Shown: positions 8,307 through 16,430 of the stretch, piece after piece
How the letters are laid out: the number at the start of each line of letters is the position of its first letter
Position numbering within the stretch: the first letter of the stretch is position 1
Source: Nonomuraea aurantiaca
GTDB lineage: Bacteria; Actinomycetota; Actinomycetes; Streptosporangiales; Streptosporangiaceae
Reading direction: 5' to 3'
Assembly (NCBI RefSeq): GCF_020215705.1
Contig: NZ_JAIWNB010000036.1
Span: 32,236-96,235, forward strand
DNA length: 64,000 nt
The notes under the pieces: generated by a model
Databases searched by the model: none
The model's input: the letters and a program-made list of their open reading frames with translations, nothing else
What the model was told of the DNA's origin: nothing
Position numbers and translations under genes: made by a program

Positions 8307-8735
8307 TCACACAGATCGTTTCTGCTGCTCGATGTACTGCGTGAGCGCGGTGAGCGGCGCCCCGCCGACCGATCCGGCGAAGTAGGAACCAGACCAGAAA
8401 TGTCCGCCCCAGAGGTGCGTGCGGACGTGTGTACTGTATTCCTTGCGAAGCATCCGGGCCGAGACCCCTTTCAGGGAGTTGACGAGTTTGGACAGGGCGA
8501 CCTTGGGTGGGTAGTGGATGAGCAGGTGGACGTGGTCGTGCTCGCCGTTGAACTCGCGCAGTTCGACCTCGAAGTCGGCGCATACCTCGCGCATGATTTC
8601 CTCGCAGCGGATCAGCATCTCGTCGGTGAAGGCCCCACGCCGGTACTTTGTCACGAACACCAAATGGGCGTGGAGGTGGTGAACGACATGCCGCCCGGTT
8701 CTGACATCGGGGTTCGGATTCCATCGTGGTGACAT
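8307..8735 (-). CDS. tnpA: IS200/IS605 family transposase TnpA (Y1 HUH)
   Basis: 142 aa, normal length. The HUH pair is His68-Val-His70 within H-D-H-V-H-L-L-I, and the nucleophile is most likely Tyr134 in Q-Y-I-E-Q-Q. It excises and inserts single-stranded element DNA, normally on the lagging strand. It is divergent from tnpB with a 23-nt gap, as in IS605 proper rather than the tandem IS608 order. All key residues are present and the frame is intact. Confidence 0.92.
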   Translation of the reverse strand: MSPRWNPNPDVRTGRHVVHHLHAHLVFVTKYRRGAFTDEMLIRCEEIMREVCADFEVELREFNGEHDHVHLLIHYPPKVALSKLVNSLKGVSARMLRKEYSTHVRTHLWGGHFWSGSYFAGSVGGAPLTALTQYIEQQKRSV

Positions 8736-8758
8736 AGACCAAACGATATGATCAGCGT

Positions 8759-10072
8759 GTGGAGAAGGTGAAGCGGACTCGTGCGCACGTGGCGCGACTC
8801 GGCCTCAACCCGGCCCAGGAGGCCGTTGTGGACGGTCAAGCCCACGCCGCGCGTGCTGTGTGGAACCTGCTCCACGAGTTCGCGACCTTCCGCCAGGGCC
8901 GCCTTGCGTCCTTGAAGGAGTGCGACGCGGCGATTCGGCAGGCCCGCCACGAGATCGAGTGGATGGGGCAGCTGCCCGCTCAGGCCGCGCAAGCCGTGCT
9001 GAAGACCTACCGGCAGGCGTGGGCGAATTTCTTCAACCCCGACCATCCGGCCGAGCTGCCGACGTTCAAGGGCCGGTTGCGCTCCCGGATGGCCGTGGAC
9101 GTGCCCCAGGCCGGCGACTTGCAGATCGCCCGGATCAACCGCAGGTGGGGTGCGGTGAATCTCCCCAAGGTCGGGCGGGTGAGGTACCGGTGGACGAAAG
9201 ACCTGCCCGGCGTCACCAAGGGCGGACCATCCGGCAGGATCACCGGGGCTCGCCTGGTGAAAGACGCCCACGGCTGGACCATCGTCTTCCGCACCGAGCT
9301 GCTGGTCTCCGCCCCCGTCCCGCGCACCGGGCCGAAGGCCGGCATGGATCGGGGCATCGCGGTCCCGCTGGCCCTGTCCACCGGGGAGCACCTTCGGCAC
9401 GGCCCGTGGCTCACGAGCGGGCAGCGCGAGCGGCTGGTGCGTCTGGAACGCAAAAGTGCCCGTCAGCGTGCCACCCGCAAGAAGGGCGGCCCGGTTTCCA
9501 ACCGGGAACGCCGCACCTACGACCAGATCGCCCGGCTCCGCGCGACAGCCAAGCGCCGCGCCGTCGACTGGCAGCATCAGAACACGACCGACCTCGCGCG
9601 GCGATTCAGCGCGATTGTGGTCGAAGACCTGAACATCACCAACATGATGGCCTCGGCGTCCGGGACTGTGCGGGAGCCGGGGGTCAACGTCGCCCAGAAG
9701 CGGGGCCTGAACCGCTCGATCGCGAGCCAGGCGTGGGGCCGAACGGTGGAGTTGCTGACCTACAAGGCCGCCGACCGTGGCGGCCTGGTCGCCAAGGTCG
9801 GCCCGCACGGCACCAGCCAAGAGTGCCACCGCTGCCACACCACCACGAAAGGATCACGCGAAACGCAGTCGCGGTTCGCGTGCAAGAACCCGGCGTGCGG
9901 ATGGATCGGCAACGCTGATACCAACGCTGCCCGAAACCAGCTTCATCGGTACAACTCTGCCGCCGGACGGGCGGTCACAGGACGTGGAGACTCCGCGATA
10001 GCGGGGCCTGTGAAGCGTCAAGCATCCTGTCCCACAGTCTCGCCGCCACCCGCGCTGCGAGCTGCTGCGTAA
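8759..10072 (+). CDS. tnpB: TnpB, RNA-guided endonuclease of IS605 element
   Basis: 437 aa from GTG 8759. The RuvC residues are in place: Asp197 (M-D-R-G-I), Glu289 (V-V-E-D-L) and Asp387 (N-A-D-T-N-A-A-R-N). A zinc ribbon with Cys356/359 and Cys375/380 lies between RuvC II and III. Known TnpB proteins use a right-end-derived omega RNA to cut the donor site next to a short TAM, which promotes element retention. Length and catalytic residues suggest it is functional. The 3' end runs to within 15 nt of the right-end hairpin. Confidence 0.92.
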   Translation: MEKVKRTRAHVARLGLNPAQEAVVDGQAHAARAVWNLLHEFATFRQGRLASLKECDAAIRQARHEIEWMGQLPAQAAQAVLKTYRQAWANFFNPDHPAELPTFKGRLRSRMAVDVPQAGDLQIARINRRWGAVNLPKVGRVRYRWTKDLPGVTKGGPSGRITGARLVKDAHGWTIVFRTELLVSAPVPRTGPKAGMDRGIAVPLALSTGEHLRHGPWLTSGQRERLVRLERKSARQRATRKKGGPVSNRERRTYDQIARLRATAKRRAVDWQHQNTTDLARRFSAIVVEDLNITNMMASASGTVREPGVNVAQKRGLNRSIASQAWGRTVELLTYKAADRGGLVAKVGPHGTSQECHRCHTTTKGSRETQSRFACKNPACGWIGNADTNAARNQLHRYNSAAGRAVTGRGDSAIAGPVKRQASCPTVSPPPALRAAA

Positions 10073-10115
10073 GCAGCACAGGAACCCTCCACACTCATGT
10101 GGAGGCGCACGTCAA
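9950..10115 (+). ncRNA. putative omega RNA (reRNA) scaffold
   Basis: In IS605 elements the guide RNA comes from the 3' end of tnpB and the right end. This stretch has several possible stems: GCTGCT-GCGTA-AGCAGC just before 10076, and the 8-bp hairpin at 10086-10105. The guide would be the host DNA immediately right of the element end near 10115. Boundaries are inferred from family knowledge only. Confidence 0.3.
10086..10105. repeat. IS605 right-end hairpin
   Basis: Perfect 8-bp stem CCTCCACA/TGTGGAGG with loop CTCA, downstream of the tnpB stop. It is a probable TnpA recognition hairpin, followed 7 nt later by TCAA, a sequence used as a right cleavage site in some family members. Confidence 0.6.
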
Positions 10116-10219
10116 GAGGTTCACCATGCGGACGCCTCGCTGCCCCCGATGGGAGACGCGTCCGTCATTTCGGCATGTCGACATGGTCGCGAGACGCTTT
10201 CAGGGAAGGACGCCCGCCC

Positions 10220-10948
10220 ATGACGATCTCTCTCACCGGCCGCCCCGCAACCGGCCGCTACACAGTCGGCATGGCCACGAGCGCTGCCGACGTACAGGCC
10301 GCGCAACGGCTTCGCCACGAGGTCTTCGTCGAGGAGATGGGGGCACGGCTCGACAGCCCGATCTCCGGTCTCGACGCGGACAGGTTCGACGCGTACTGCG
10401 ACCACCTCCTGGTCCGTTACGACGACAAAGTGGTCGGCACCTACCGGTTGCTCCCTCCGGGGCGTACGGACCGGTTGTACTCCGACGCCGAATTCGAGCT
10501 CGGCAACCTGGCCGTCCTCAGGCGGGACCTGGTCGAGGCGGGCCGCACCTGCGTACATCCCGATCACCGCGCCGGCGCGGTGATCGGCCTGATGTGGGCG
10601 GGCATCGCGCGCTACATGGTGAACGGCGGCCACAAGTGGCTGGCGGGTTGCTGCTCGGTGCCCCTCGACGACGGGGGCGCGGTCGCGGCCGGTGTCGTCG
10701 AGCGGGTGCCGCTGGGCCCGGCGGAGTACCGCGTGACGCCGCGCGACCCGTGGAGGTCCCGGGGCGCCGCCCGTTCCGACCGGTTCGTACCGCCTGCGCT
10801 CCTCCGCGGTTACCTGCGGCTGGGCTCCTGGGTGTGCGGGGCGCCCGCGCATGACCGTGACTTCGGCACCGCCGACTTCTTCGTCCTGCTCTCGATGGCC
10901 AACGTCAACGCCCGCTACCTGCGGCACTTCCTGGGAGAACCGCAGTGA
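10220..10948 (+). CDS. olsB: GNAT-type acyltransferase, ornithine lipid synthesis (OlsB-like)
   Basis: 242 aa. Acyl-ACP/N-acyltransferase fold of the hemolysin/OlsB group: Q-R-L-R-H-E-V-F-V-E-E near residue 32, a D-H-L-L-V-R-Y-D strand, then G-R-T-C-V-H-P-D-H-R near 115. OlsB makes lyso-ornithine lipid from ornithine and 3-hydroxyacyl-ACP. Start ATG 10220 has GGAAGGA upstream; longer frames lack support. The next gene overlaps by 4 nt (GTGA) and is a PlsC-type acyltransferase, the expected OlsA partner. The IS605 right end is only about 100 nt upstream and may have separated this operon from its original promoter. Confidence 0.7.
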   Translation: MTISLTGRPATGRYTVGMATSAADVQAAQRLRHEVFVEEMGARLDSPISGLDADRFDAYCDHLLVRYDDKVVGTYRLLPPGRTDRLYSDAEFELGNLAVLRRDLVEAGRTCVHPDHRAGAVIGLMWAGIARYMVNGGHKWLAGCCSVPLDDGGAVAAGVVERVPLGPAEYRVTPRDPWRSRGAARSDRFVPPALLRGYLRLGSWVCGAPAHDRDFGTADFFVLLSMANVNARYLRHFLGEPQ

Positions 10949-11919
10949 CCGTCACCGTGGCCGGCCCGGTGGAGATCAACCCCTGGCTGCGCATGGGCCC
11001 GTGCACTCCCGAGGTTTGTGTGGAGGCCCCCGCCGCCCTCGCCGGCCCCCTCCACCGGCTGGCGCGGCTCCTCGCGGCCGTCCTCGTGCTGCTCGCGGGC
11101 CTCTCGATCGCCCTGGCGACCCGTCGAGCCGGTACGGTCTGGCGGGCGGAGATCACGAAGACGTGGGCGCGGCTGCTGCTGCGCGCCCTCGGCATCAGCG
11201 TCAGAACCACCGAACCACAGCCCACACCCACCGCGCCAAGGGTGCCCGCCATCCCGGGAGGGGGAGGCGTGCTTCTCGTGGCGAACCATGTCTCCTGGCT
11301 CGACCCGCTGGTCATGGCGGCCACGGTGCCGTCACGGCCGCTGGCGAAGCGGGAGATCGGCGAATGGCCGCTCATCCGCACGCTGGCCGCGGGCTCGGGC
11401 GTCCTGTTCATCGACAGGGAACGGCTCTCCGCCCTGCCATCGGCCGTCGCCACGGTCGCGAACGCCCTCAGAGCGGGCGACACGGTGATCGCGTTCCCCG
11501 AGGGCACGACGTGGTGCGGGCGTGGGATGGGGGAGTTCCGGCCGGCCGTGTTCCAGGCGGCGATCGACGCGGGCGCCGCCGTACGCCCGGCCACACTGCG
11601 CTACCGCGAGGGAGACTCGACGTCGACCCGCGGCTGCTTTGTCGGAGACGACTCGCTTCTCGCCTCCCTCCTGCGGGTGACCGCGACCCGCCACCTGGTC
11701 GCCGAGGTCACCCTCTTCGCTCCCGTACGGCTCGCGCCCACCGGACGGCGGCACGAGGCACGCGCCACGCTGGCCAGGATCGCCGAGGAACAGGTACGCG
11801 CCGGCGTCGTCGAGCGGGAAACGGACACCGACCCCGGAGTTGCCCGTCGTCACAGGGCGACGGGCAACCCGGGACGTCCTATCGAGCCAGAGACGCGAGA
11901 GTGTCCGGCTTGTTGGTGA
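10945..11919 (+). CDS. olsA: PlsC-type acyltransferase, OlsA-like
   Basis: 324 aa. One hydrophobic helix at residues 40-60, the acyltransferase motif N-H-V-S-W-L-D (His115, Asp120) and F-P-E-G-T (184-188). It would O-acylate lyso-ornithine lipid or lysophosphatidate at the membrane. Coupled to olsB by a 4-nt overlap. Oddity: the last 26 codons run through a perfect terminator hairpin (11839-11868) and 41 nt into the convergent gene, so the tail is probably acquired read-through rather than conserved sequence. Confidence 0.7.
   Translation: MTVTVAGPVEINPWLRMGPCTPEVCVEAPAALAGPLHRLARLLAAVLVLLAGLSIALATRRAGTVWRAEITKTWARLLLRALGISVRTTEPQPTPTAPRVPAIPGGGGVLLVANHVSWLDPLVMAATVPSRPLAKREIGEWPLIRTLAAGSGVLFIDRERLSALPSAVATVANALRAGDTVIAFPEGTTWCGRGMGEFRPAVFQAAIDAGAAVRPATLRYREGDSTSTRGCFVGDDSLLASLLRVTATRHLVAEVTLFAPVRLAPTGRRHEARATLARIAEEQVRAGVVERETDTDPGVARRHRATGNPGRPIEPETRECPACW
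11839..11868. terminator. hairpin inside the olsA 3' end
   Basis: Perfect 11-bp stem GTTGCCCGTCG/CGACGGGCAAC with an 8-nt loop, no T-run. It lies between the convergent olsA and glycerophosphodiesterase genes and fits an actinobacterial T-less terminator. Confidence 0.6.
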
Positions 11920-12730
11920 TGATGCCGTTCACTTCATAGCCGATCAGGCGGCGCATGACGTCGGGGTCGTCCACCGTCCAGGCGAAGACCTCCATCCCCA
12001 GGCTGTGGACACCCCGGACGTACTGCTCGGTGATGTCGCCATATGGCGGGTTGATGTGGGTGGCGTAGGCCGCCACCTTCGGCAGGTCCGCCGTGGCCGG
12101 CGTGCCGAGCAGGCCGATGGGCACCTGGGGCATGGCGCGGTGGAACGTACGCATCGAGGCCCAGCTGAACGACTGCACGACCAGCCGACCGGAGTCCAGC
12201 CAAGAGGTGTTGTGCCGCAGCTCGTCGGCGACACGCTTCTCGATGCCGGGGTAGAGCTCCGGCGCCTTGATCTCCAGGAGCAGGCTGAGGCCGCTGCCGT
12301 CCATCTCGCGCAGGGTCTCTTCCAGCGTCGGTACGGGCTCGCCGTCGTACTTGGCGGCGAACCACGAGCCCGCGTCCAGCCGCCGGATCTCCGCGAGCGT
12401 GAAGTCGCCGACCCGCCAGGGCGCCCGGCCGGGGAAGACCTTCTCGACGTCCGTGGTGCGGGACAGCGTCGTGTCGTGCATCAGGACGAGCTGGTGGTCC
12501 TTGGTCTCCTGCACGTCGAGCTCGAACGCGTCGGCGCCCAGCTTGTCGGCCAGCTGGAACGCGGTGATGGTGTTCTCGGGCGCGTCCGCGGAGGCTCCGC
12601 GGTGCGCGACGACCGTGATCTGGGGGGCTTCGAAGTAGATCGCCGATGACGGGGTGGCGGTCGCTGTGGGGGCTACGGTGGCGAGGGCGGCGAGGGACGT
12701 GGCGATGATGGCTCCGAGTCGGGGGAACAT
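11879..12730 (-). CDS. exported glycerophosphodiester phosphodiesterase
   Basis: 283 aa. Signal peptide of about 26 residues. GDPD catalytic set: His43-Arg44 (A-H-R-G), P-E-N-T 51-54, Glu70 and Asp72 (F-E-L-D-V), His85 (M-H-D), and W-T-V-D-D near the end. Hydrolyses glycerophosphodiesters to glycerol-3-phosphate and an alcohol, here probably outside the membrane. ATG 12730 is preceded by GAGGAG; the upstream extension to 12811 is not supported. Convergent with olsA and overlapping it by 41 nt. Confidence 0.9.
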   Translation of the reverse strand: MFPRLGAIIATSLAALATVAPTATATPSSAIYFEAPQITVVAHRGASADAPENTITAFQLADKLGADAFELDVQETKDHQLVLMHDTTLSRTTDVEKVFPGRAPWRVGDFTLAEIRRLDAGSWFAAKYDGEPVPTLEETLREMDGSGLSLLLEIKAPELYPGIEKRVADELRHNTSWLDSGRLVVQSFSWASMRTFHRAMPQVPIGLLGTPATADLPKVAAYATHINPPYGDITEQYVRGVHSLGMEVFAWTVDDPDVMRRLIGYEVNGIITNKPDTLASLAR

Positions 12731-13088
12731 GGGGGCTCCTCGGGCTTGGGAAGGCAGCCGACAATTCCGAACTTGACAACCACGTGTGACGCGGAGTTGA
12801 GGGGAGAGCAACCCGCTGATGCCAGGCAGATGAGCATTGAGGACATCGGCTGTCCGGTCAGCCGCCCCCGCCCATGACGCGCTCCTGACGCTCCACTGAT
12901 TGCCCTATGTCATCGGTCGAGCACGTGTCGTAACGGAGCCTTCCCCGTTCGGCCGCCCGCCACGCGCGGCCGTCCTGCCCCCGAGCCGGTGCGGATCTTC
13001 GGTGTAGATCACGACCGAAACCCATATGCCCTGTAGCGATCGTAAGTAGAGTTCTCGCAGGGTCCCACGGGAGATTCAGGATCGAGCG
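12731..13088. other. intergenic region between divergent genes
   Basis: 358 nt between the phosphodiesterase (-) and the MBL hydrolase (+). It should hold both promoters. A TAGAGT hexamer at 13047-13052 is a possible -10 for the MBL gene but no convincing -35 is visible. No ORF, hairpin or repeat worth naming. Confidence 0.4.
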
Positions 13089-13895
13089 ATGAACGAGCAG
13101 TGGCGGGAAATCGGCGACCGGGTCTATGTCCGGCGCCATGAGTCCTTCGACATGAACGTCGGCCTGATCGTCGGTGACGACCACTGCCTGGTGCTCGACA
13201 CCCGCGTGTCCCACCGCGAGGCCGCCGATCTGATCGAGGCGATCAGGCGGGTCACCCCCAGCCCGTGGACGGTCGTCAACACCCACTCCCACTTCGACCA
13301 CTACTTCGGCAACGCGCTGTTCCTGCCGGGCGAGATCTGGGGCCACTCCAGGTGCGCCGAGGAGATCGAGCTGTACGGCGAGCAGCGGCGGGCCAAGTGG
13401 ATCGAGCGCCTGCCCGAGGACCGGCGGGCGGAGCTGGAAGAGGTGGAGATCGTCGCGCCCGACCACACGTTCACCTCGACGGCCACCCTCGACATCGGCG
13501 GCCGGAGCGTGCACCTGCGTCACTTCGGCCTCGGCCACAGCAGCAACGACGTCGTGGCGCACGTACCCGACGCCGGGGTGGTGTTCGCCGGTGACCTGAT
13601 CGAAGAGGGCGCCCCACCGGCCTTCGGCGACTCTTACCCGCTCGACTGGCCCGCCACGGTGGCCGCGATGCTGGCCGAGCTGCCCGAGCAGGTGATCGTG
13701 CCGGGGCACGGCGCGGTGGTCGACCGCGCCTTCGCCCTCGCCCAGCAGGCCGAGCTGGTCACCGTGGCCGAGCTCGCCACGCGGGCGCACGTGGAGGGTC
13801 TACGTGATCTGATCACCCGTTTCCCCTATCCCGAGGACGTCGCCAGGCAGGTCATCGAGCGGGCCTTCCTGCAGCTCGACAGCCAACTGACCTGA
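13089..13895 (+). CDS. MBL fold metallo-hydrolase
   Basis: 268 aa. Complete metallo-beta-lactamase-fold metal ligands: H66-S-H68-F-D70-H71, His150, Asp169 (F-A-G-D-L) and His207 (P-G-H-G). Two-metal hydrolase, cytoplasmic, substrate unknown. It lies 72 nt upstream of the padR operon on the same strand, with the padR promoter in between, so it is probably a separate unit. Confidence 0.85.
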   Translation: MNEQWREIGDRVYVRRHESFDMNVGLIVGDDHCLVLDTRVSHREAADLIEAIRRVTPSPWTVVNTHSHFDHYFGNALFLPGEIWGHSRCAEEIELYGEQRRAKWIERLPEDRRAELEEVEIVAPDHTFTSTATLDIGGRSVHLRHFGLGHSSNDVVAHVPDAGVVFAGDLIEEGAPPAFGDSYPLDWPATVAAMLAELPEQVIVPGHGAVVDRAFALAQQAELVTVAELATRAHVEGLRDLITRFPYPEDVARQVIERAFLQLDSQLT

Positions 13896-13911
13896 CAATC
13901 ACGTACGGGGC

Positions 13912-13963
13912 TGGACGGCCGTACCGTCGCCTTCTATAGTGCATATTGCACTATAGAAGGAGG
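13912..13963 (+). promoter_or_regulatory. second padR promoter with perfect palindromic operator
   Basis: TGGACG (13912-13917), a 17-bp spacer and TATAGT (13935-13940) form a promoter. Over the -10, start point and ribosome site lies a perfect inverted repeat: arms CTTCTATAGTGCA (13931-13943) and its complement (13947-13959) around TAT. Its core is TAGTG-N7-CACTA, the same as at 6751-6767. AAGGAGG starts inside the right arm. Autorepression by the gene product is the simple reading. Confidence 0.7.
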
Positions 13964-13967
13964 CATC

Positions 13968-14567
13968 ATGGCACGACGCCATGACCTGGTCGGGCTGACC
14001 GTGCTCGCCATGCTCTCGGTACGTGCCAGCCACCCCTACGAGCTGCACCGCTTCATCGTCGACACGCACAAGGACTACGTGACCGGGCTGCCGCGCAGCC
14101 TCTACCACGCGGTCGAACGGCTGGCGAAGGACGAGCTGATCGTGCCGACGAAGACCGACCGCGAAGGCCGCCGGCCCGAGCGGACGGTCTATGAGATCAC
14201 CGAGGAGGGCCGCCAGGAGCTGGCAACCAGGCTGCGCAGGATGCTGGAGCAGCCGGATGCCGACCGGCGCACGCTGGTGGCGGCCGTCTCCCTGATCGGC
14301 GCGTTGCAGGTGCCCGACGCCAAGCGGGCGCTGCGCACGCGTACGGCCTCCATCGAGGGGACGATCAGCGGCATCGAGGCGCACCGGCGGGCGCTGACGG
14401 AAAGTGGCCTGCCGGAGATCCTCATGCTCGAGATGGAGTGCGAGCAGGCCCTCTACACGGCCGAGCTGGCCTGGTTGCGCAGCGTGCTCGACCGGCTGGA
14501 CAAGGGCGAGCTCGACTGGTCGGGCACGGTCAAGCAGTCGCTGATGGAGCAAGCGCTGGAAAGTTGA
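13968..14567 (+). CDS. PadR family transcriptional regulator
   Basis: 199 aa. Winged-helix N-terminus (V-L-A-M-L-S-V-R-A-S-H-P-Y-E-L) with the recognition segment L-P-R-S-L-Y-H-A-V-E-R-L, then a helical C-terminal dimer domain ending near residue 185. It heads a likely operon with the SnoaL-like and SRPBCC genes. The 29-bp palindrome directly in front implies autoregulation. It is a paralogue of the regulator at 6131-6736. Confidence 0.9.
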   Translation: MARRHDLVGLTVLAMLSVRASHPYELHRFIVDTHKDYVTGLPRSLYHAVERLAKDELIVPTKTDREGRRPERTVYEITEEGRQELATRLRRMLEQPDADRRTLVAAVSLIGALQVPDAKRALRTRTASIEGTISGIEAHRRALTESGLPEILMLEMECEQALYTAELAWLRSVLDRLDKGELDWSGTVKQSLMEQALES

Positions 14568-14678
14568 GCGGCCGCCGGGGTGCGCCAACACCCCAGCGGC
14601 CGGAAATCCGAACAAGGCGCCTGCCCTGTCCAGGACTCGCAGTCTCAGGATAGGCGCCGCGACCACAGGAGCAGTGCC

Positions 14679-15056
14679 ATGTCCACTGAGATCAGAGACC
14701 TCCTCGCCAGGCTCACCGAAGCCTGGAACTCCGGCGACGCGGCGGCCTACGCCGCGCTGTTCACCGAGGACGCCGACTACATCACCTTCTTCGGCCTGCA
14801 CCTCCAGGGCCGGGAGGCCATCGAGGTCGCCCACCGGCAGCTCTTCCAGAGCCCGATCAAGCTGACCGGAGGCGGCGGCGAGCCCCTCGTCAAGCCGCTG
14901 GGAGACGGCGTCGCACTGGTGATCTCCGGTGGCGGCTCGACCGTCGACGGGCGGCCCGACCCGAGCCGCGACTCGATCGTCACCTTCACCGCGGTCAGCA
15001 CACCCGGCGGCTGGCGCTTCGCCTCGTTCCAGAACACCCGGGTGCGCACGCCATGA
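14679..15056 (+). CDS. SnoaL/SgcJ-like (NTF2-fold) protein
   Basis: 125 aa. NTF2-like pattern: L-L-A-R-L-T-E-A-W-N-S-G-D-A-A-A-Y-A at residues 8-25, then L-F-T-E-D-A-D-Y and G-R-E-A-I-E-V-A-H. This small cone fold is used by SgcJ/EcaC and ketosteroid-isomerase-like proteins. Role unknown. ATG 14679 follows AGGAG at 7 nt. The next gene overlaps by 4 nt, so the two are co-translated under the PadR regulator. Confidence 0.75.
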   Translation: MSTEIRDLLARLTEAWNSGDAAAYAALFTEDADYITFFGLHLQGREAIEVAHRQLFQSPIKLTGGGGEPLVKPLGDGVALVISGGGSTVDGRPDPSRDSIVTFTAVSTPGGWRFASFQNTRVRTP

Positions 15057-15463
15057 GGAAATCCCTGCTCGTCGAGGTGTCCGGGGTGGTCGAGGCGCCA
15101 CCTGAGCGGGTACGCGAGGCGCTGATCGACCGCGACACGCTGATCGACCGTAAGTCGATGGTCGACCGCGAGGGCCGGTTCACCGTCGAATACCACCCGG
15201 GTCACACCATGACCGTCGAGGTCACCGACCGTTCGATCGCCTACCAGGGCGGCTGGTGGTACCGGGCCGAATGGTCGCTGACCGGGCACCCCCAGGGCAC
15301 GCTCGTCGTCCATCGGGTCTACAACATCGCCGAGCGGATGCGGTGGGCCGTACCGCTGGCGAACCGGTTCTTCATGGGCTTCGACGAGGCCACACGCGAG
15401 GGGTTCGCCGAGGGGCTTGCTCAGATAGGAGGGGACTTGGGGTGCTCCGTGCACCTCACTTAG
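15053..15463 (+). CDS. SRPBCC family (START-like) protein
   Basis: 136 aa. N-terminal V-E-V-S-G-V-V-E-A-P-P-E-R-V and a C-terminal amphipathic helix (G-F-D-E-A-T-R-E-G-F-A-E-G-L) frame a ligand-binding helix-grip fold. Likely binds a hydrophobic small molecule; ligand unknown. It is the last gene of the PadR operon, with an ATGA overlap with the SnoaL-like gene. Both may handle the same effector. Confidence 0.7.
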   Translation: MRKSLLVEVSGVVEAPPERVREALIDRDTLIDRKSMVDREGRFTVEYHPGHTMTVEVTDRSIAYQGGWWYRAEWSLTGHPQGTLVVHRVYNIAERMRWAVPLANRFFMGFDEATREGFAEGLAQIGGDLGCSVHLT

Positions 15464-15473
15464 GCTGCCGCTC

Positions 15474-16430
15474 ATGAGCGTGCGATGGGGATCGCTGGAC
15501 GAGGACGACGCCGGATCGCTCGCCGAGCTGGGCGCCGCCATCGGGGCGGCGGACGGGGTCGAGGAGCGCTTCAGCGTCGAAGACGTCGCGGAACACCTGG
15601 CCAACCCGCTGCTCGACCTGGCCGAAGGCACGCTCGTGGCCAGGGACGGGCAGCGGCTGATCGCCTACGGCTACCTGCCGGTCAAGCAGGTACGCGACGG
15701 CCTGCACGCGATGGTCCTGCACGGCGGCGTCCATCCCGACTTCCGCGGCCGGGGACATGGCGGGCGGGTGCTCGACTGGGCGATCGGGACGGCGCCGAAG
15801 CTGCATGAGCGGGCCTACCCCGGCAAGGGGCTGGAGCTGCAGACCGGCATCCCGCAGGCCGACACCGCGGCGGCGGCGCTGCTCGAAGGCAAGGGCTTCG
15901 CCGCCGTGCGCCGGTTCTGCCAGATGCGCCGCGACCTGTCGGGGGAGCTGCCCCAGGTACGGGTGCCCGAGGGGGTCGACTTCGTCACGTACACGCCGGA
16001 GTTCGAGGAGGCCGCCCGGCGGGTGCGCAACGAGTCGTTCCGTGACCATTGGGGCAGCGCGTCGCACACCGCGGAGAGCTGGCGGCACAGCATCACCGGC
16101 AGGCGCGGCTTCCGGCCGGAGTCGTCCTTCGTGGCCCGCGCGGGGGGCGAGGCGGTCTGCGTCGTGCTGACGCGCCACGTCGAGGGGGCCACGGCCGTGC
16201 GTACCGCCTGGATCGACATCATCGGCACGCTACGGGAGTGGCGCGGCAAGGGCGTGGCGGGCAACCTGATCGCGCACGCACTCGCCGCGTTCAAGGAGCA
16301 GGGGTACGCGAGGGCGGGCCTGAGCGTGGACGCCGACAACCCCACGGGAGCCGTCGGCGTCTACACCCGAGCCGGGTTCGAGATCTACCAGCGCGCCACG
16401 ATGTACTCGCTGCCGATCACGCCAGCCTGA
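15474..16430 (+). CDS. double GNAT-domain N-acetyltransferase
   Basis: 318 aa with two GNAT domains. The N-terminal one shows H-P-D-F-R-G-R-G-H-G-G near residue 87; the C-terminal one shows R-E-W-R-G-K-G-V-A near 255 and D-A-D-N-P-T-G-A-V-G-V-Y-T-R-A-G-F. Both keep an acetyl-CoA loop. The layout resembles MshD mycothiol synthase, but I see no mycothiol context, so substrate is left open. It follows the SRPBCC stop by 10 nt and its 3' end overlaps the convergent Rieske gene by 14 nt. Confidence 0.75.
   Translation: MSVRWGSLDEDDAGSLAELGAAIGAADGVEERFSVEDVAEHLANPLLDLAEGTLVARDGQRLIAYGYLPVKQVRDGLHAMVLHGGVHPDFRGRGHGGRVLDWAIGTAPKLHERAYPGKGLELQTGIPQADTAAAALLEGKGFAAVRRFCQMRRDLSGELPQVRVPEGVDFVTYTPEFEEAARRVRNESFRDHWGSASHTAESWRHSITGRRGFRPESSFVARAGGEAVCVVLTRHVEGATAVRTAWIDIIGTLREWRGKGVAGNLIAHALAAFKEQGYARAGLSVDADNPTGAVGVYTRAGFEIYQRATMYSLPITPA

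Larger units (their letters stand above)
8190..10116. mobile_element. IS200/IS605-family element with divergent tnpA and tnpB
   Basis: About 1.9 kb. It contains a Y1 transposase (-), a TnpB nuclease (+) with starts 23 nt apart, a subterminal hairpin on the left (8216-8231) and one on the right (10086-10105). Both ORFs keep their catalytic residues, so it may be active. IS605-type elements make no target duplication and no terminal inverted repeats. The ends given are estimates from hairpin positions (right end perhaps at TCAA 10112-10115). It sits just upstream of the acyltransferase operon. Confidence 0.75.

Noticed and set aside
8651..9838. 395-codon open frame antisense to tnpB
   Set aside because: High-GC shadow frame; Pro/Gly/Arg-rich with no domain, while the plus strand encodes a complete TnpB.
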